In this document: in pieces, positions 33,503 to 42,280 of the stretch | Position numbering within the stretch: the stretch's first letter is position 1 | Layout of the letters: each line of letters starts with the position of its first letter | Assembly (NCBI GenBank): GCA_025965895.1 | Contig: JAOPWC010000161.1 | Location: 1 to 64,000 of the forward strand | DNA from: Mycobacterium sp. | GTDB taxonomy: Bacteria > Actinomycetota > Actinomycetes > Mycobacteriales > Mycobacteriaceae | Length of the DNA stretch: 64,000 nucleotides | Direction: 5' to 3' | Translations under genes and position numbers: made by a program | Notes under the pieces: generated by a model | Told to the model about the DNA's origin: nothing | The model's database searches: none | Seen by the model: only the letters and a program-made list of their open reading frames with translations

Positions 33503-33841
33503 ATGGACGACATCACCGCGACAGACTGCCTTGTCAGCACCTTCCAGCTCGGCGGACTGCGGGCCCCGCGGGATGTCGTCAGTAACTACGCAGACCTACC
33601 GCTGCTGGGACGGCGCCCATGTCAGCTCGTGACCGCCGCGCCGTTGGCCCCGGAAATGGCGGATTCCTTGGAGCCTTGCGTGTGCGGACACCCGTCACAC
33701 CCAGGCAGAGAGTGTAACGGCGGTTGTGGCTGCACCACATTCGAGCCGGATGAAGGAAGGGGATGGGTGCGGGTTAACTATATTTTCAAGGCCACCTCAA
33801 TACACCCACAGGGACCCTACCCGTTTGGAAAGGCTAGCTGA
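33503..33841 (+). CDS. Small Cys/His-rich hypothetical protein
   Basis: A 112-residue frame from ATG 33503. Its distinctive part is EPCVCGHPSHPGRECNGGCGCTTFEPDEG, a CxCGHxxH-x4-C-x3-CxC-x2-F pattern seen in small actinobacterial putative metal-binding proteins. The conserved block suggests real coding; the rest is featureless. A shorter form from ATG 33656 is possible. No partner genes give a context. Confidence 0.4.
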   Translation: MDDITATDCLVSTFQLGGLRAPRDVVSNYADLPLLGRRPCQLVTAAPLAPEMADSLEPCVCGHPSHPGRECNGGCGCTTFEPDEGRGWVRVNYIFKATSIHPQGPYPFGKAS

Positions 33842-33968
33842 CGGTACCTGAGAGATGGATGGCTAGGGTGAGGGCGATCAGCGCCATCGGGTTGATCGGT
33901 CCTGGGTGGCTATGGCGTGGGGTGTCATGCGGCGAGGGCGCTGATCCTGACGAGCAGGCGCAGGCGCT

Positions 33969-36900
33969 CTAAACCGTTGACGTCTCAGCCATACTCAACA
34001 CGAAGTCCCGAACGCTTTCTGACGTCGTCGGGTCGGCTGAACCGAACTCCGCGACCGCGGTGTCCTTCGCGAGGCGGAGCATCGACGGTACCTCGTCGAT
34101 GAGCAACCGGCTAAGTCCAAGCGCGGCACAGGTTCTCAATGCTGACGCTAAGACGCGCTGCGCTTTGCCGGTGTCGCCGGATACGGCCAGGCACAGCGCG
34201 TACTGAAGCGTGGCCTGAAGGTGTGCACGGGGGCGATCGCGTTGATCAACGTGGTCAAGACGGGCGTGCGCGCGGTCGCAGGCCGCGCTGAGCACTGACG
34301 GCCGTCGGTCGAGGAGGAGGACCCTGATTTGTGCGTCCTCCTTGAGTTCGGCTGTCACATCGCCGATTCCGTCGAGTGCTTGTGCACCTTGACTCATCAC
34401 ACGGTTAACGAGCGACTCGTCGACCCCTTCGTTTGACAGCGCGGCCAATCGGACCTGTTCATATAGCAGGCGCGCCTCGAGTCGCGGAAGTTGCAGCTCC
34501 CTGGCGATCTCCAGGCCTTCGGCAAGTCGGCGGTCGGCGGCCGTCTTGTCACCGCGGGTGATTTTCAGGCGCGCCCCGGTGCCGAATGCCGCAAGCATGA
34601 AGTCTACGATTCCGCCCTCGGCGCCGAGTTCGTAGGCGTCGTCGAGCAATCGCTCCGCCTCGTCGAGTTGGCCGTGTTCGTAGAGAAGCTCTCCCAACAA
34701 TGATCCGGCGAGTTTCGCGACGTATGTTGGGCGCCCGGATGGCAGCAGCGCGATTCGCCTCGCGTGCCGCAGGTGCGCCTCGGCGCCGGCAACGTCGAGC
34801 TGCTCGTTCTCGGCAATCGCGGCAAAACAATATCCGTAACTAACGCTCAGGGTTCCGGAGATCCGCCGATGGTATTGGCGTCCCCACCTCTGCCAGCGAA
34901 GCGCGTCACCGAAGTCCGCGACTCGAAGCGCACCAAATGAGGCGAGGTCGGCTGCGCGGCAGAGAATCCAGGGGCGAAGCGTGTTCGCCCTCTCGACGCA
35001 AGCCGCAACGGCGGCCTGAGTGGAGGTGTCTGTGCGGTCCTGGAAAGCGGCGATTACTGCGCGAATCAAATCCATTTCGGCGCGCAGGTCGCCAGCTTCG
35101 TCAGCCGGAACCGAATCAAGGCCGACCTCAGCCAGCCGAAGCGCGTCCTCGACCGCCGCCAGGCGATGAAGTACGACGTTGGCCCAAGCAAGGTCGACCT
35201 GCAGCCTGGGACGGTCATCGGCATGTTGCGCCGGCAGCTTGGCCGCAAGCCCGATCAAGGTGCTCATCTGGGACTGTTCGTTCAGATCCGGCGCCGCGTG
35301 CTCGACGGCATCGACGGCCTGCGGGGCGTCGCCGGCGAGGATCAGGTGATCGACGGCCTGGCTGAGCATCTGGTGTTCGATAAACCACTGGGCAGCTCTG
35401 CGGTGTAGCCGCGGTATGCGATCTTCTGCGTCGCGCTCCAGGCGATGCAGAAGGTACTCGGCGAAAAGGTGATGGTATTGAAACCACGATCCTTCGGGGT
35501 CGGTCCTGCGTAGAAAGAGGTCGCGCGTTTCGATTTCTTCAAGGACGCTTCGGCTACGGCGGTTATCGGTGAGCGCGGTGGCCAATCCGCTGCAGATCTG
35601 CTTGGGGATGGAGGTGGACAGCAGGAAATCGAGTAGGTCCGGTTCAAGACTGTCCAGGACGTTCGATGCCAAATACTCGCCTATTGCCTTGTCCCGCCCG
35701 GATAGACGCTCGATGAGCGCGGCCGGATCGGCGTGCTCACGCAGCGACAACGACGCCAACTGTAAGGCGGCGGCCCATCCGTCTGTCGACTCCTCGAGTT
35801 GCGCCACGTCGGCGGTCGTGAGGTCGAGGCCGCCCTGATCGACCAGCAGCGCCTGGGATTCGGCCCTGTCAAACTTGAGAAGCGACGCGTCGATTTCGAC
35901 GAGCTCACCCTGAACTCGTAGCGTGCTGAGTGGCAGTCCGGCGCCGGCCCGGCTCGCGACGATCAGATGTAGGTGATGGCAACTATTCTCAAGCAGATAG
36001 CCGAGAGCGCTCCGGGTGTCGGAATTGTCCACCCGATGCCAGTCGTCGATTACCAGCGCGAGAGCTTGTTTGGTGGAATGCAGGCAATCGATCAGCGCAT
36101 TGAGGACATATTGTTGCGTATTTTCTAAACGCCCTTCGAATTCTTGCTGTAGCGTGTCGGCGAGGTCTGGCATGGTGCGCCGGATCGCCTCAATCAGGTG
36201 GGCAAGAAACCAGACCGGGTTGTTGTCGTCGCTATCGATGGCCAACCATGCGGTCTTCAGGCCCTGTCCGGTAAGGGTTTCCACCCACTGCGCGGCCAGG
36301 GTGCTCTTGCCGTAGCCCGCGGGCGCATGGATCAGCACGAGCTTTGGTCTTCGCTCCGAGCTGAGGCGGTCGAGGATTTGTCGCCTCGCCACCGTCGGGC
36401 GATTGAACGTCGGCGGCCGGAATCGCGTCGGGGGGCTCGGGGGGTAGTTCGCGCGCTGGGCACGCCCCGACCGGTCCGACCGTAACCCCAGGGCCACCGA
36501 ATGCCCGATCGCTTCTGACACCGGGGTGCCGGCGTGACCCGACGATTCATCGGCGTCGGTCGGCGGTGCCGGTAACTCCAGCGGAGCCTCGGCGATAGTG
36601 AGCCCGACGTGGGCGCCGGCAGCTCTGAGAACCTCACCAAACTCTGCGGCAGAACTCGGGCGGTGCGTGGGATCGGTATTCAACCCGAGCTCCAACGCCG
36701 AGCAGACGGGGTCTGGGACGCCTTTCGCGCGGAGATCGGGCACGGGGCCCGCGATCACCCGGCGAGCAAATGCAATGGGATTCTCGTCTGATCGGAACGG
36801 AAATGGCGGGTCGCCGCTAAGCAGGGTGAAGACCGTGGCCGCCAGACTGTAGACGTCCGCGGCTGGCGAGGGGGCTTGGCCTTCGAATAGCTCCGGCGCG

Positions 36901-37595
36901 ACGTAAGGCGGGGATCCGACGATGATATTCGCGGCGGTCACGCCGCTACCCGTGATGCGCGCGATGCCGAAATCGCTGAGTTGCGGTTCACCGTAGGTAG
37001 TGAGCAGGACGTTGGAGGGCTTGACATCACGATGAAGAACACCGGCACGGTGAGCGGTTTCCAGAGCGCCCGCCAATCGGACCCCGACCGTCAACGCCTC
37101 ACCGACTGCGAGCGGTCCATGACCCTTGAGCCACGAATCCAACGTGTTCCGACTGTGGTAGGGCATGACGATGTACGGACGTCCGGTGAAGGTTAGGCCG
37201 CTGTGCAGCACGGGCACGATGTTCGGGTGGCCCGAGACCCGCCCCATGGCGCGCTGCTCGCGTTCGAATTGTTCGAGGTCGACGTCGTCCTGATCGGAAC
37301 TGAGCACCTTGATCGCGACGACGCGGTCGAGTGAGGGCTCGTCACAGCGATACACCACTCCGAACCCGCCGCGCCCCACCGGCTCTGCGTCGTGGTAGCC
37401 CTCTGCTTCGAGCTCGGCGACGATTCCCGAAGCAAGCCTGCGTTGAGTGTCGTCGGGATTGGCCACCGCTATTCCACCCACATCCGCGTTGCATTGGCTG
37501 GGCGGATCTGATCCGACCGACGATCCGTCTGAATCGCTGCCAACGTTCCCATCACCGATGCCTTCGCCGCAGCTGTTCACCCTACTCCCGCCCAC
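33969..37595 (-). CDS. pknK: PknK-like Ser/Thr protein kinase with STAND ATPase and MalT-like C-terminal region
   Basis: A 1208-residue protein. A Ser/Thr kinase domain (about 65-330) has GRGGFGVVYR, VAIKV, HRDVKPSNVLL and DFGIAR. A linker leads to an AAA/STAND ATPase (P-loop HAPAGYGKSTLAAQW ~440, then LVIDDWHRVDN) and a long alpha-helical TPR/MalT-like region. It aligns with M. tuberculosis PknK (Rv3080c, 1110 residues) over its whole length, with an N-terminal extension of ~55 residues. No LuxR HTH is present at the C-terminus. The start is uncertain: GTG 37595 is 15 bp from the upstream gene. PknK controls transcription factors and growth adaptation in M. tuberculosis. Confidence 0.88.
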   Translation of the reverse strand: MGGSRVNSCGEGIGDGNVGSDSDGSSVGSDPPSQCNADVGGIAVANPDDTQRRLASGIVAELEAEGYHDAEPVGRGGFGVVYRCDEPSLDRVVAIKVLSSDQDDVDLEQFEREQRAMGRVSGHPNIVPVLHSGLTFTGRPYIVMPYHSRNTLDSWLKGHGPLAVGEALTVGVRLAGALETAHRAGVLHRDVKPSNVLLTTYGEPQLSDFGIARITGSGVTAANIIVGSPPYVAPELFEGQAPSPAADVYSLAATVFTLLSGDPPFPFRSDENPIAFARRVIAGPVPDLRAKGVPDPVCSALELGLNTDPTHRPSSAAEFGEVLRAAGAHVGLTIAEAPLELPAPPTDADESSGHAGTPVSEAIGHSVALGLRSDRSGRAQRANYPPSPPTRFRPPTFNRPTVARRQILDRLSSERRPKLVLIHAPAGYGKSTLAAQWVETLTGQGLKTAWLAIDSDDNNPVWFLAHLIEAIRRTMPDLADTLQQEFEGRLENTQQYVLNALIDCLHSTKQALALVIDDWHRVDNSDTRSALGYLLENSCHHLHLIVASRAGAGLPLSTLRVQGELVEIDASLLKFDRAESQALLVDQGGLDLTTADVAQLEESTDGWAAALQLASLSLREHADPAALIERLSGRDKAIGEYLASNVLDSLEPDLLDFLLSTSIPKQICSGLATALTDNRRSRSVLEEIETRDLFLRRTDPEGSWFQYHHLFAEYLLHRLERDAEDRIPRLHRRAAQWFIEHQMLSQAVDHLILAGDAPQAVDAVEHAAPDLNEQSQMSTLIGLAAKLPAQHADDRPRLQVDLAWANVVLHRLAAVEDALRLAEVGLDSVPADEAGDLRAEMDLIRAVIAAFQDRTDTSTQAAVAACVERANTLRPWILCRAADLASFGALRVADFGDALRWQRWGRQYHRRISGTLSVSYGYCFAAIAENEQLDVAGAEAHLRHARRIALLPSGRPTYVAKLAGSLLGELLYEHGQLDEAERLLDDAYELGAEGGIVDFMLAAFGTGARLKITRGDKTAADRRLAEGLEIARELQLPRLEARLLYEQVRLAALSNEGVDESLVNRVMSQGAQALDGIGDVTAELKEDAQIRVLLLDRRPSVLSAACDRAHARLDHVDQRDRPRAHLQATLQYALCLAVSGDTGKAQRVLASALRTCAALGLSRLLIDEVPSMLRLAKDTAVAEFGSADPTTSESVRDFVLSMAETSTV

Positions 37596-37610
37596 CGGGC
37601 GGCCATGGCC

Positions 37611-38306
37611 TTATTCGGGCGGAAGGGCCGGCGGCGGGTACGCGCCTCGCAGGATCCACGGGAACCAGTCGATGCCGTACTCGATCTCGTCGCTGGCGTC
37701 GTAGTCGGGGCTGGGATCGAGGGGAACATTTTCCTGCAGGACCACCGGAGACGGAAGCCCCACATTCGATCCAAGCGGTGTGCTCTCGACTGGTCGCTCA
37801 GGCTGCCCGTACACGGCCACCACGACGGTGCGATCGAGACTGTTTTCCGACCACACCCCGATTTGGGTGTTGGCGCAGTTGGACATGATGGCGAAATACG
37901 CGGGGTTGTAATACCACTGATTGATCAGCTCAACGCCGCTGATTGCCAGCGCTGGATTGATCCCCACTGTTTCCGCCACCCGACCGCGGTAGCCGGCTGC
38001 GTTGGCGCGAGCTTGTGCGGTGGACCCGTCCGATCCGTTGTCGCCGTCGAGATTTCGGTTGCTCAGCATATCCTTGGCTTGCCACTCGGCGGCGAGTCGC
38101 AGCTGCGGATTGATCTTGACGTCGTTGGTGCAGCCGGCCTGGTGCTGCATCGTGTAAACGTTGGCGACCACGCCGTCGTTCAGTCGCTTGTTGTTCGGTA
38201 TGAGCGTGTTGTTGTCGTTGTCGGCATGTGCAGCAGGCGCGCCCAGTAGCGCGGTGCCGCCGGCGGCGACTACCAAGGCGGGCAGGGTCAGCAGTCGATA
38301 CTGCAT
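37611..38306 (-). CDS. Secreted CAP (SCP/PR-1)-domain protein
   Basis: A 231-residue exported protein. The signal peptide is MQYRLLTLPALVVAAGGTALLGAPAAHA. A CAP-like domain follows: LNDGVVANVYTMQHQAGCTNDVKINPQLRLAAEWQAKDML, AETVGINPALAISGVELINQWYYNPAYFAIMSNCANTQIGVWSE, with the two cysteines that usually bridge. A Pro-rich tail ends it. ATG 38306 is preceded by AGAAGGAGAT. It lies 15 bp upstream of the PknK-like gene, so they may be cotranscribed. Confidence 0.82.
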   Translation of the reverse strand: MQYRLLTLPALVVAAGGTALLGAPAAHADNDNNTLIPNNKRLNDGVVANVYTMQHQAGCTNDVKINPQLRLAAEWQAKDMLSNRNLDGDNGSDGSTAQARANAAGYRGRVAETVGINPALAISGVELINQWYYNPAYFAIMSNCANTQIGVWSENSLDRTVVVAVYGQPERPVESTPLGSNVGLPSPVVLQENVPLDPSPDYDASDEIEYGIDWFPWILRGAYPPPALPPE

Positions 38307-38463
38307 GTCGATCTCCTTCTTGTCAGATCGCGCCGGGCGGCGCCCGTTAGTGGGCTGGGGAGTTCGCAACTGCAAGGCTTGATACCCCGGTGCGCGAAGA
38401 ACAGCCGAGCCGGTGACTTTGCCGGCGTGCGTTGGAGCAGGGATCGGCGCCGCATGGCCAGGC

Positions 38464-39084
38464 TCAGATCGGGTCGAATTGAGAGATCAGCCACCGGCCG
38501 TCGACCTTGTCGAGGGTGACCCGAACGCTGGACGCGGTGCTGGTCGGCGCGTCCTGACCGACGATGACGGTCTGGTTCACAAACAGCAGGACGACGGCGT
38601 GGTTCGCGGTGGCGGACGTCGACGCCGCGGCCGGGACGGTGGCCACGGCAGATATCTGTTTCTGCTTTGCTCCTGGGATCACCACGTCACGGGTCAGCGA
38701 CGCGTAGGCGTTCAGGAACGTTCCGGTCAGTCGGCTCTTCGCGACCCCAAGGTCCTTCTCCACGGTGTCGGGCCGATACGACAGCAGCGCGACCGTGCCG
38801 TCCATGGCGGCGTGCACGGATTCCGCGTGAGCTGCCTGAGCCTCGCGGACGGTGGCGTCCTGCCACTTCAGATAGCCCGCAGCCGATGCGAGCAGGAGCG
38901 CCAAGCCCGGCAGTAACCCGTAGGCGATCGCCCGTGACCACTGGATGCGACGCCTCGCGCTTGTCGGCTCGTCATCGCGGTCCGGCCCGTCGGCGGTTGC
39001 TGGTTGCACCGGCTCGGCAGCTGTTTCGTCCACCAGCTCGGTATCTGCCGGGTCCTGGGCACGGCGGGACATCGGCCATCTCAT
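38464..39084 (-). CDS. Mce-associated membrane protein, second copy
   Basis: A 206-residue single-pass protein: an acidic cytoplasmic N-terminus (~55 residues), one TM (AYGLLPGLALLLASAAGYLKW), then an extracytoplasmic domain ending GRWLISQFDPI, typical of Mce-associated (Mas/VirB8-like fold) proteins. It overlaps the preceding gene by 4 bp and ends the operon. Mas proteins are thought to stabilise Mce complexes, as OrfX/LucA does for Mce1/Mce4. Confidence 0.88.
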   Translation of the reverse strand: MRWPMSRRAQDPADTELVDETAAEPVQPATADGPDRDDEPTSARRRIQWSRAIAYGLLPGLALLLASAAGYLKWQDATVREAQAAHAESVHAAMDGTVALLSYRPDTVEKDLGVAKSRLTGTFLNAYASLTRDVVIPGAKQKQISAVATVPAAASTSATANHAVVLLFVNQTVIVGQDAPTSTASSVRVTLDKVDGRWLISQFDPI

Positions 39085-39701
39085 GGCACAAACTCCACGT
39101 TGGAGACTTTGGCCTGGTCGCCGGCTCTCTGCACCGAGATGCGCATCCGCCAGGCGTGCGGATCCGGCTGCGGTGCACCGGCATTCGAAGTCTTGACGGT
39201 CACCGCCACCAGTACCTGGGCGCTACCCGCCGTCTGCGACTCCAGTCCGGCCTCGGTTACCGTGCCGGCTGTGGTCGATCTGGACTGCTTGACCAGTTGG
39301 ATGAACGGCTGCGACCGCTTGGCGAAATCGTCGTAGAACTCCCCCGTGGCCCCGTCCAGAATGCGCTGGACGTCGGCGTCAGCCCTCTGCCAGTCAATCG
39401 TCGTGAGGTTCAGCGCGCCCTGCCTCGCCGCCTGGACTAACTGACCTCGTTGCGCTTGTGGCTGATGCGCCTGGTGGGCACGAAGTCCGAACCATCCGAC
39501 CAGCGCCCCTAACGCAACGACGACGGCCAGGCCGAGCAGCGTGGCGCACCGCGGCGCCGGCATGGGTTTCGTGGAGGGTGGGGCCGGGCCGCCATCTGCA
39601 TCGTCGACAGCGGATTCGGCAGCGCAGTCCTCGCCGTCCGCCTTGTCTTCGTCTACGGGCAGTGCCGTCAGCTTCCTGGCGGCAGGATCAGCGATTGCCA
39701 C
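39081..39701 (-). CDS. Mce-associated membrane protein, first copy
   Basis: A 206-residue single-pass protein with a ~50-residue cytoplasmic N-terminus, TM LLGLAVVVALGALVGWFGL, and an extracytoplasmic domain (LNLTTIDWQRADADVQRILDGATGEFYDDF ... WRMRISVQRAGDQAKVSNVEFVP) typical of the family. Its start lies inside the end of mceF (34-bp overlap). Confidence 0.88.
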   Translation of the reverse strand: MAIADPAARKLTALPVDEDKADGEDCAAESAVDDADGGPAPPSTKPMPAPRCATLLGLAVVVALGALVGWFGLRAHQAHQPQAQRGQLVQAARQGALNLTTIDWQRADADVQRILDGATGEFYDDFAKRSQPFIQLVKQSRSTTAGTVTEAGLESQTAGSAQVLVAVTVKTSNAGAPQPDPHAWRMRISVQRAGDQAKVSNVEFVP

Positions 39702-41122
39702 GTCTTCTCCTTTGGTGCGGTTTGGGAAAGATCGGATTGCGTGTACGTACGCCCGTCCGGCCCGACGTAGGTGCCGGTGGCGGGGTCGTACGCGGCGGCG
39801 GCTATCGGCAGCGGCGCGGGGGCGGGCGCACCCCGCGCTGCCGGCGGCGACCCGGGCGGCAGCTGCGGAATGTCCTGACCAGACTCGGTGGCGTTAGGGT
39901 CGCCTTTCCAGTTGTAGCCCTCGTTGAGCGGCACATACTGCTCGTCGCTTTCGCACAACTTCACGGTCGGTGCGCGCTTACCAGGCACGCTCTCGCACGG
40001 GGTGTTGCGGGCGCCGCGCACATTGACTGGCGAGTCCTGCGAAACCCTGCAGTACAGGGCGCCGGCCGGGCGGTTCGGGTAGTCCTCGAAGGTGGGCACC
40101 CGGTGCTGCTGGGCCGGCAAAAACCCGGTGGTGCAAGGCACCGGCACATTGAGGTTGAGGTTGAAGCTCAGGTACTGGCCCCTGTAGTCCTGCTTGGTGT
40201 TCGCATTCGCCACCAGGCCGGCCGATTCGGCGGAGACGACCTGGGGCAGCAGCACGAGAAGCTGTTCGATGTCGCCTTGGTAGGTCAGGGCGACCTGACC
40301 GACGCTAACCAGGTTAGCGAACAAAAGCGGCAGGGTCGGTTGCAGCCGCTCGATGAGCTGGCGTACCTCACCGGCCGCCGGCCCCGCGTTGACGATGCCG
40401 ACGACTGCCGGGTCGTGGGTCTGCAACTCAGTGGTCACGGTCGCCAGATGCGACGCCCACCCCTGAATCGCATCCGACGTGTTGGTCTGCGAATCCAGCA
40501 CCGGCTGCGATTGGTCGATCAGCGCGGTCAGCGGGTCGAGATTCTTGCGCGCCTCGATCGACAGGTCGGTTGACGCGTTCACTATGCGGGTGAGTTCCGG
40601 CCCTAGCCCGCCCACAGCGGTGTAGGACTCGTCGATGACGGTCTTGACATTGTCCCGCGGCACTGCCAGCAGGCCGGTGTTGACGGCGCTGAGCACAGAG
40701 TTGATGTCGGGCGGCACGGTGGAGTCGGACATCGGAATCACGTCGCCGTCCTTGAGCGGCGGTGATGTGCCGTTGCGGGGCAGCAGCTCGACGTACTGCT
40801 CGCCGATCGCGGATTGGCTGTGCACCTGCGCGACGAGATCCGACGGGATGTGGATGCCGGGTTTCAGCGACAGCACGGCTTCGACGCCCGTGTCGGTCAA
40901 GTGGACGGAGTGCACCAGGCCCACTTCGGTGCCGCGATAGGTGACGTTGCTGTTGCTGTACAGCCCACCGGTTTGCGGCAGTTCCAGCTTGACCGTGTAG
41001 CGGCCGACGCCGAAAAGGTTGGCCGGCAGTTTCATGAAGTGCAGCGACATCAACGCCAGCGCGACAATCGCGATGACGGTGAAGATGGCCAGCTGGATCT
41101 TGATCCGTCTGTTTAGATGCAT
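39668..41122 (-). CDS. mceF: Mce family protein MceF
   Basis: A 484-residue sixth Mce subunit. The N-terminal TM is IKIQLAIFTVIAIVALALMSLHFM, followed by the MlaD/MCE domain (YTVKLELPQTGGLYSNSNVTYRGTEVGLVHSV) and long helices that form the tunnel in Mce assemblies. A Cys-containing, Pro/Ala-rich C-terminus ends it. It starts right after the mceE stop. MceF sits in the hexameric shuttle that moves lipids from the outer envelope to YrbE permeases. Confidence 0.92.
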   Translation of the reverse strand: MHLNRRIKIQLAIFTVIAIVALALMSLHFMKLPANLFGVGRYTVKLELPQTGGLYSNSNVTYRGTEVGLVHSVHLTDTGVEAVLSLKPGIHIPSDLVAQVHSQSAIGEQYVELLPRNGTSPPLKDGDVIPMSDSTVPPDINSVLSAVNTGLLAVPRDNVKTVIDESYTAVGGLGPELTRIVNASTDLSIEARKNLDPLTALIDQSQPVLDSQTNTSDAIQGWASHLATVTTELQTHDPAVVGIVNAGPAAGEVRQLIERLQPTLPLLFANLVSVGQVALTYQGDIEQLLVLLPQVVSAESAGLVANANTKQDYRGQYLSFNLNLNVPVPCTTGFLPAQQHRVPTFEDYPNRPAGALYCRVSQDSPVNVRGARNTPCESVPGKRAPTVKLCESDEQYVPLNEGYNWKGDPNATESGQDIPQLPPGSPPAARGAPAPAPLPIAAAAYDPATGTYVGPDGRTYTQSDLSQTAPKEKTWQSLILPPGS

Positions 41123-42280
41123 CTAAGGCCCCTGGTCCCAGCGGTACGGGATGGTCAGCGGATTGCCCGGGTTGAACGGGCCGCCCGCGGTGCACGGGCT
41201 GGGGAATTGGCCGATGGTGCGGCCCCACTGCAGCTCCAGTTCGGTCAGGTCGCACTCCCACTTGCTGCCGGTAAATATTCCCGCGTCGATGCGGCTCAGC
41301 GTGAGATCGACGATCGCCGTCAGGTTGGCGTAGTCACCGCGTTGCCATTTCTCGATGGTTTCGTTCGGAAAGGGGAAGGTGGGAATCAAGCTGAGCGATC
41401 GCGTCAGGCTGGGGCCGGCGTTGGCGAGCGACTGCAGCACCGGTCCTACTTCCCTCAGCTCCTTGACCAGGTTCTCTTTGGTTTGGTTGACCGTATCGAC
41501 GGTGAGAGCGCTGAATTTGCCAAGCTGATCGACGGCCTCGACGAGGTTGTCGCGCTCGCTGTTGAGCACCGCCAGCGCGTCGGGGAGGGTCCGAAGTGCC
41601 CGGTCCACCACGGGCTGCTGCGCGGCGAACTGCCCGACCAGGTTGTTCAGGCTGTCGGCGGCCGCGATGATGTCACCCTTCTGGTCGTTGAGGTATGCGG
41701 TGAATTTGTCGAGTTGCCCGATCAGGCTTCGCACGTCGTCCTCGCGGCCCCGGAACGCCGTGCTAAACGCCGCAGTGATGTCCTGTATCTGTCCCAGTCC
41801 GCCGCCGTTGAGCACCAACGACAGCGCCGCCAGCGTCTGCTCGACCGTCGGATAGGCACCACTGTGCGACAACGGAATCAGTGAGCCGTTGTGCAACGTG
41901 CCTTGCCGTGGGGCAGCTGTCGGAGGCGCCAGCTCGACGTGCAACGAACCAAGGATGGTGGTCTGGCCGAGCTTGGCGGTCGAGTTGGCGGGAAGGTCGA
42001 CATCGCCATTGAGCCGCATGGTCAGCAACGCGTGCCAGCCCTCGCGTTCGATTTTCGTCACCGTGCCGACCGTCACGTCTGCAACCCGCACCCGGGCGTT
42101 TTGTTGAAGGTTGACAACATCGGACATTTGCGCCTTGACCACGAAGGAGCCCGGGCCTCTGCCCTGGGTGCCGGGCAGCGGCACAGAATTCAGGCCGTGC
42201 CAGCCGCAGCCGGACACCGCGGCGAAGACCGCGACCATCACCAGATACACCGCTGCACGGCGTCGGCGGCTCGGCATCAT
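41123..42280 (-). CDS. mceE: Mce family lipoprotein MceE
   Basis: A 385-residue protein with a lipoprotein signal: VYLVMVAVFAAVSGC with the lipobox Cys at ~25. The MCE domain begins VPLPGTQGRGPGSFVVKAQMSDVVNLQQNARVRVADVTVGTV, followed by tunnel-forming helices. In Mce operons the E subunit is the lipidated one, as here. Its ATG overlaps the mceD stop by 4 bp (or starts at 42277). Confidence 0.92.
   Translation of the reverse strand: MMPSRRRRAAVYLVMVAVFAAVSGCGWHGLNSVPLPGTQGRGPGSFVVKAQMSDVVNLQQNARVRVADVTVGTVTKIEREGWHALLTMRLNGDVDLPANSTAKLGQTTILGSLHVELAPPTAAPRQGTLHNGSLIPLSHSGAYPTVEQTLAALSLVLNGGGLGQIQDITAAFSTAFRGREDDVRSLIGQLDKFTAYLNDQKGDIIAAADSLNNLVGQFAAQQPVVDRALRTLPDALAVLNSERDNLVEAVDQLGKFSALTVDTVNQTKENLVKELREVGPVLQSLANAGPSLTRSLSLIPTFPFPNETIEKWQRGDYANLTAIVDLTLSRIDAGIFTGSKWECDLTELELQWGRTIGQFPSPCTAGGPFNPGNPLTIPYRWDQGP

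Noticed and set aside
33915..33968. Minus-strand tail reading LERLRLLVRISALAA then stop, resembling the end of a transposase
   Set aside because: Only about 15 residues, with no terminal inverted repeat or further transposase sequence nearby, so not enough to call an insertion-sequence remnant.
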